Source of the DNA: Chloroflexota bacterium
GTDB lineage: Bacteria; Chloroflexota; Dehalococcoidia; JACVQG01
Direction of reading: 5' to 3'
Assembly (NCBI GenBank): GCA_016210545.1
Contig: JACQTY010000187.1
Span: forward strand, 1 to 37,055
DNA: 37,055 bases
The position numbers and the translations under genes were made by a program. Below the pieces are notes generated by a model. It ran no database searches and was not told the DNA's origin. It saw only the letters and a program-made list of their open reading frames with translations. Below are positions 32,975 through 37,055 of this stretch, in pieces. How positions within the stretch are numbered: the first letter of the stretch is position 1; each line of letters begins with the position of its first letter.

Positions 32975-33171
32975 TAGCCCGTTAACATCCGGAAGTGTTA
33001 GAACTGTTGCCAACGCCGGGTTTGCCCTCGCAGGGTGAGAAAGACCCGAGAGAGGCTCGCAAAATGGCCAAATGCCGGCGCCGCCGATAAGGGAATGTCC
33101 CCTTGTTTCAGGGTTTCAGGCACAGTCCCCCTGTGCGTGACCCCGCGAGAGAAGTGATTTGGTTCACTAAG

Positions 33172-33200
33172 TTGACACGGATTTCGGGTGATGGTAGTGT
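33172..33200 (+). promoter_or_regulatory. Proximal promoter of the molybdoenzyme operon
   Basis: TTGACA (33172-33177), 17 bases, TGG-TAGTGT with the hexamer at 33195-33200; about 90 bases before the beta-subunit start. Confidence 0.45.
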
Positions 33201-33296
33201 TTACGCACTGCACATTTCAACCTGAGCAATTTGCCCGTGCCGCATATTGTGTTCTGACTGCCAGACGGTTGCAAGAAATACGAAGGAGGTGGCATT

Positions 33297-34442
33297 GTGT
33301 CCCAGGTCAAAAGACAAGTGGCTGTTGTGTGGGACGTAAATAAGTGCATGGGCTGTCAGACATGCACTGTGGCTTGCAAGATGCTGTGGACCAACCGGAA
33401 AGGCATGGACCACCAGTGGTGGATGAAGGTCAACACCATGCCCGGCCGGGGGTCGCCAAAGGACTGGGAGAAGATGGGTGGTGGCTACGACAAGCAGGGG
33501 AAACTCGTCCTGGGGAAGTGTCCCAGCCTGGAGGAGTTTGGCCAGGCATGGCAGTTCAACCATGACAGTGTTTTCTTCCAGAAAGGCGACAAGAAAGCAT
33601 TCGTGACCCCGCAAAGCAAGCCGCAGTGGGGACCAAACTGGGACGAGGATATTGGGGCAGGCGAGTGGCCCAACGCTTACTTCTTCTATTTCCCCCGACT
33701 GTGTAACCAGTGCACCCACCCCCCCTGCGTGGAGGCATGCCCGCAGGGCGCCCTGGTGAAGAGAGAGAAGGATGGGGTTGTCCTCATCTCCGGCGACTGC
33801 CAGAAAACGGGCGCCTGCCAGCAGGAGTGCATGAAAGGCTGCCCATATAAAGTGATATACCTCAACACGGAGACCAACAAGGCTCAAATGTGCAATTTCT
33901 GCGTGACCCGCCACGACAAGGGCATCGCTGTTGCCTGTGTCCGCCAGTGTCCTGGCCGGGTGGGCCGGGTCGACTACCTGGACAACGCTGAGGGCACGGT
34001 CGCTCAACTGGTGCACAAGTGGAAAGTCGCTGTGCCGCTACATCCGGAGTTCAACACCGGGCCGAATGTGTACTACGTTCCGCCTCTTTCCGCGCCCCGC
34101 ATTAACGAAAAAGGCCAATTTGACTTGAGTCAGCCGCGGATTCCTCTGGAGTACCAGCGTTCACTCTTCGGACCCGGGGTAGACGCTGCCTTGAAGACGT
34201 TGCAGGAGGAAATGGCCAAAAGGCGGCGCGGGGAGCGCTCAGAGTTGATGGACATCCTGATTTCCAAGAACTGGAGGGATATGCTCGGCGCCTTCCAGAC
34301 GGAGCCAAGAGAGGCTACGGTGGTGGGAGCGGGCGCTCCTGCACCGAAAGCAGCGCCGAGCGGTCCCCCCGCAGCCAGGGGACCCCACGATGTGACCCAG
34401 CACTGGGGAGATAACCCGGCCGCCGGCCTCACCAACCCCTGA
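33297..34442 (+). CDS. Iron-sulfur beta subunit of a type II DMSO-reductase-family enzyme (NarH/EbdB-like)
   Basis: This is a 381-residue electron-transfer subunit. WDVNKCMGCQTCTVACKMLW (first cluster, Cys17/20/23/27) is followed by a long insert with KVNTMPGRGSPKDWEKMGGGYD, found in the type II group (nitrate, selenate, chlorate reductases; ethylbenzene and dimethylsulfide dehydrogenases). Further clusters: CNQCTHPPCVEACP, CQKTGACQQECMKGCPYKVIYLN, and CNFCVTRHDKG...CVRQCPG. The third motif has an extra Cys and altered spacing. The GTG start follows a very strong AAGGAGGTGG. There is no signal peptide. It precedes the catalytic subunit by 34 bases, the reverse of the common alpha-beta order. 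Confidence 0.9.
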   Translation: MSQVKRQVAVVWDVNKCMGCQTCTVACKMLWTNRKGMDHQWWMKVNTMPGRGSPKDWEKMGGGYDKQGKLVLGKCPSLEEFGQAWQFNHDSVFFQKGDKKAFVTPQSKPQWGPNWDEDIGAGEWPNAYFFYFPRLCNQCTHPPCVEACPQGALVKREKDGVVLISGDCQKTGACQQECMKGCPYKVIYLNTETNKAQMCNFCVTRHDKGIAVACVRQCPGRVGRVDYLDNAEGTVAQLVHKWKVAVPLHPEFNTGPNVYYVPPLSAPRINEKGQFDLSQPRIPLEYQRSLFGPGVDAALKTLQEEMAKRRRGERSELMDILISKNWRDMLGAFQTEPREATVVGAGAPAPKAAPSGPPAARGPHDVTQHWGDNPAAGLTNP

Positions 34443-34476
34443 AAGCTAAGCCATTCTGAGTTTGAAGGAGAAGCAA

Positions 34477-37055
34477 ATGGATTCGGGGAAAGCTGCACAA
34501 GCCCAGCCAATTGGGAATCTCATTAAGGACGGAGTGAGCTTTGACCGCGTGGAACGAGTAACTTGCCTTGGGAATTGCTCTTACCAGCGGGCCTGCTTAT
34601 TGGATGCCTATGTCAAGGATGGCACGGTAGCCTGGGTGGAGCAGGCGGACGACTATCCGCCGCTTAACGACCCCAACGTCCCCGGCTGGGGCCCGCGTGG
34701 TTGCTCCAAGGGTATCGTTTTCCCCCACCGCATGAATGATGATGCCATCCGGCTGAAGTGGCCGCTAAAGCGGGCCGGCCAAAGGGGGGAGGGCAAGTGG
34801 GAGCGGATTAGCTGGGACCAGGCTCTCACCGAGATTGCGGACAAAACGATAGATATTCTGGTCAAAGAGGGCGCCGATACCATAATGACCTTGAGCGGCA
34901 GCGGGGGCGGTTCTGCGGTGGCAGAACACGGCCTGAGCTTCTTCGGGCTGCTGAACTTCATATTGGGAGTGCCTCTGGGTGAGCTTACCGCCGACCTGGG
35001 CGACGATCATCAGGGCGTCGGAGTTACCATCGGGCAGCCCTTCTTGGGGTGCTCCGCCGACAACTGGTATCACGCCGATGTTATCCTGGTGTGGGGAGGC
35101 AATCCCTCTTACACCAACATCACCAACTACCACTGGATTACCGAGGCCCGGTATAACGGCACCAAGGTAATAGTGATCAGCCCCGACTACAGCGCTTCCG
35201 CCCCACAGGCGGACATGTGGATCCCGGTGAACATAGGCAGCGATACGGCCCTGGCGCTGTCCATTGCCTACGTCATGATACGCGACAAGATGCACAAAGA
35301 GGACTTCGTCCGGGAGCAGACCGATCTTCCTTTGCTGGTGAGGACCGATAACAAGCGGTATCTCCGGGAGCAGGACTTCAAGCGGGGCGGACGGGACGAC
35401 ATCTTCTATGTGTACGATCTGAACAAGAAGAAGGTGGTGGAGGCGCCGCGCTTCTCTTTGAAGTTGGACGGAATCAAGCCGGCCCTCGAGGGTGAGTTTG
35501 AGGCCAGTACGGCGCGGGGCAAGGTTAAGGTGCGGCCGGTATTTGAATTGCTCAAGGAACACCTAAAGGACTATACCCCGGAGAAAGTCGCCAAGATAGT
35601 GGGGGTAGCGCCCGATGTCATCGAGACACTGGCCCGGGACTTCGGAAAGGCCAAAGGGGTGGTCAACATCAGCACCTTTGGCTGGGGGAAGTTCTATCAC
35701 GGCGACCTCATCGAGAGGGCCATGATGCTGGACTTTGCCCTGGGCGGGTTCATCGGCAAGAAAGGGTCCAGCTACAGTGGCTTCACGGGCATTAATGTGG
35801 ACTCCCATATCGGTGGAGTCGAGTTCCAGGGTTCCCAATTGCTCCGCTCCATGGCTGCATCCGACCCCAACTACGCCAAGTGGAAAACAGATGGATATAC
35901 CGATGCCATGATATTGATGGAGAAGGCCAAGCAGGCATATGCCAGCGGCGCCGTCTCCTGCACTTCCCTTTACTACTACTATCACGCAGGCCTGCTCGAA
36001 CTGACCCTCAAAAACAATAGCTGGGACCCCTATCTCAAGAGGCCGGTGGCGGAGTACCTCAAGGAAGCCCTGGACAAGGGCTGGCAGTTTGTGGTGCCCA
36101 AGCCGGGAAAGGATCCACGGGCCATCTTCCAGATGGGCGGCAGCTTCCTGCGCCGCGCTCGCAGCACCAACCAACTGTTGAACGTTCTACTGCCCAAGCT
36201 GCAGTTGCTGGTGCACGTTGACTTCCGGTGGAGCGCTTCAGGTTTGTATTCTGACTATGTCCTGCCCGCCTGCGGCTGGTGGGAGAAAACCACGGTGCTG
36301 CCCGTGGTGAAACAGGAATGCCCCTTCGACTGGATCTCCAACAAGGTGGTGGAGCCTTTCTGGGAGACGAAGACGGAGTGGGAAATCGGCTGCCTGCTGG
36401 CCAAGAAGATCCAGGAGAGGGCCAAGCAACGGGGCATTTTGACCTTTGCCGGGCAGGATGGCACGCAACGCCGTCTGGACAATGTCTACGACCGGGTAAC
36501 AAACAACGGCCAGTATACCGAGGACGACGATGAGGCGGTGGCTCGCGACTTCTACGCTAACGCCGTCAATGTCCAGCAGATAGACTGGGAGGAATTCAAG
36601 AGAAAGGGACTGGTGCCGTTGACCAGCGTGGGGCTAGTCCAGCGCGGCGTAGGGAATGCCTGCGATGCAACGCCGGGCGAGCCTTTCATTCCCCTCACCT
36701 GGCATACTGACAAGAAGGAGCCGTATCCTACACTCACCCGGCGCATGCAATTCTACATAGACCACGAGTGGTACCTGGAGTTGGGCGAGGCATTCCCCGT
36801 TCACAAAGAAGACCCCAAAGTGGCTGGCAATTACCCGCTCCGGGTCACTGGCGGCCATGCCCGGCATAGCATCCACTCCATCCACGTGGACGACTCCATC
36901 CTGCTACGGCTGCAGCGCGGCGAGCCAGTGGTTTTCATGAACCAGAAAGACGCCCAGGCGCGTGGCATAGGGGATGGGGACCGCGTGGAGGTCTACAACG
37001 ACCGGGCCTCGTTCAAGCCTATTGTGGTGGCCTCGGCAGCGGTCAGACCGGGGCA
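34477..37055 (+). CDS. Molybdopterin catalytic alpha subunit, type II DMSO reductase family (partial, runs off the right edge)
   Basis: There are 859 codons visible, with no stop. ATG at 34477 has AAGGAG six bases upstream. The N-terminal cluster site is Cys30-x3-Cys34-x5-Cys40 with Cys76 (GPRGCSKG). WERISWDQALTEIADKTIDIL, the candidate molybdenum-ligand region TADLGDDHQG (Asp173-Asp177), DNWYHADVILVWGGNPSYTNI, EARYNGTKVIVISPDYSASAPQADMWIPVNIGSDTALAL are characteristic of the NarG/SerA/ClrA/DdhA/EbdA group. There is no twin-arginine signal, unlike the periplasmic members, which suggests a cytoplasmic active site or an unusual export route. The substrate cannot be told: candidates are nitrate, other oxyanions, or hydroxylation of a hydrocarbon. 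Confidence 0.9.
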   Translation, partial: MDSGKAAQAQPIGNLIKDGVSFDRVERVTCLGNCSYQRACLLDAYVKDGTVAWVEQADDYPPLNDPNVPGWGPRGCSKGIVFPHRMNDDAIRLKWPLKRAGQRGEGKWERISWDQALTEIADKTIDILVKEGADTIMTLSGSGGGSAVAEHGLSFFGLLNFILGVPLGELTADLGDDHQGVGVTIGQPFLGCSADNWYHADVILVWGGNPSYTNITNYHWITEARYNGTKVIVISPDYSASAPQADMWIPVNIGSDTALALSIAYVMIRDKMHKEDFVREQTDLPLLVRTDNKRYLREQDFKRGGRDDIFYVYDLNKKKVVEAPRFSLKLDGIKPALEGEFEASTARGKVKVRPVFELLKEHLKDYTPEKVAKIVGVAPDVIETLARDFGKAKGVVNISTFGWGKFYHGDLIERAMMLDFALGGFIGKKGSSYSGFTGINVDSHIGGVEFQGSQLLRSMAASDPNYAKWKTDGYTDAMILMEKAKQAYASGAVSCTSLYYYYHAGLLELTLKNNSWDPYLKRPVAEYLKEALDKGWQFVVPKPGKDPRAIFQMGGSFLRRARSTNQLLNVLLPKLQLLVHVDFRWSASGLYSDYVLPACGWWEKTTVLPVVKQECPFDWISNKVVEPFWETKTEWEIGCLLAKKIQERAKQRGILTFAGQDGTQRRLDNVYDRVTNNGQYTEDDDEAVARDFYANAVNVQQIDWEEFKRKGLVPLTSVGLVQRGVGNACDATPGEPFIPLTWHTDKKEPYPTLTRRMQFYIDHEWYLELGEAFPVHKEDPKVAGNYPLRVTGGHARHSIHSIHVDDSILLRLQRGEPVVFMNQKDAQARGIGDGDRVEVYNDRASFKPIVVASAAVRPG

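Larger units (their letters stand above)
32561..33296. other. Repeat DNA and long leader before the molybdoenzyme genes
   Basis: No gene was seen. The left part holds TCCCGACAAGTCGGGA (32611-32626), the common CTTCGACAGGCTCAGGAC-type repeat near 32759, and TCCCGATTCATCGGGA (32794-32809). The right part holds two promoter candidates and a leader of up to about 315 bases with the small stem CACAG/CTGTG at 33121-33135. Confidence 0.55.

Noticed and set aside
34765-36174. Minus-strand frames opposite the molybdenum subunit
   Set aside because: The plus-strand frame is continuous to the window edge and has unmistakable family motifs.

Overview
The window is GC-rich, gene-dense bacterial DNA, most likely from the Chloroflexota (Dehalococcoidia or a related class). 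This placement is inferred from protein style and gene neighbourhoods: lipoproteins with Pro/Thr-rich linkers, an hspR-dnaJ-clpC heat-shock cluster, a sigma factor/DUF5667 anti-sigma pair, PIN-TRAM next to ispD-ispF, and intergenic spacers full of short palindromic repeats. No rRNA, tRNA, CRISPR array, prophage or transposase gene was seen. The last gene runs off the right edge. Layout, left to right. (1) 24-3797: two tandem copies of a lipoprotein/secreted-protein pair. The lipoprotein carries two tandem alpha+beta repeats and the secreted partner resembles a copper amine oxidase catalytic domain without its cofactor motif, so the pair looks like a split, probably non-catalytic amine-oxidase-like surface system. 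(2) 3798-4326: MITE-like repeat DNA. (3) 4327-8659: heat-shock island, hsp20 divergent from dnaJ-hspR-clpC across a symmetric double promoter. (4) 9043-11284: an iron-type ABC substrate-binding lipoprotein convergent with an amidohydrolase. (5) 11569-14557: a BlaI repressor/M56 protease operon followed by a diheme cytochrome c lipoprotein with a collagen-like stalk; a BlaI-type dyad lies in front of both units. (6) 14741-18070: PIN-TRAM, ispD, ispF, queH and a nuclease-like lipoprotein in one tight run, so isoprenoid precursor and queuosine synthesis are co-transcribed. (7) 18071-19299: repeat-rich spacer with one DUF4242 gene. (8) 19300-21619: anti-sigma and ECF-like sigma factor, divergent from rimI. 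(9) 22860-25809: a second iron-type binding protein with its fused two-domain permease, without an ATPase gene. (10) 26025-26516: a YajQ-family protein. (11) 26785-32560: an unusually large efflux adaptor lipoprotein divergent from an RND pump. (12) 33297-37055: beta and alpha subunits of a NarGH/EbdAB-type molybdenum oxidoreductase behind a long leader. The most notable points are the split amine-oxidase-like pairs, the shared BlaI-type operator that ties the repressor/protease pair to the collagen-stalked cytochrome, the variable-core palindromic repeat family (one copy of which became the N-terminus of IspF), and the efflux adaptor with four repeated inserts.
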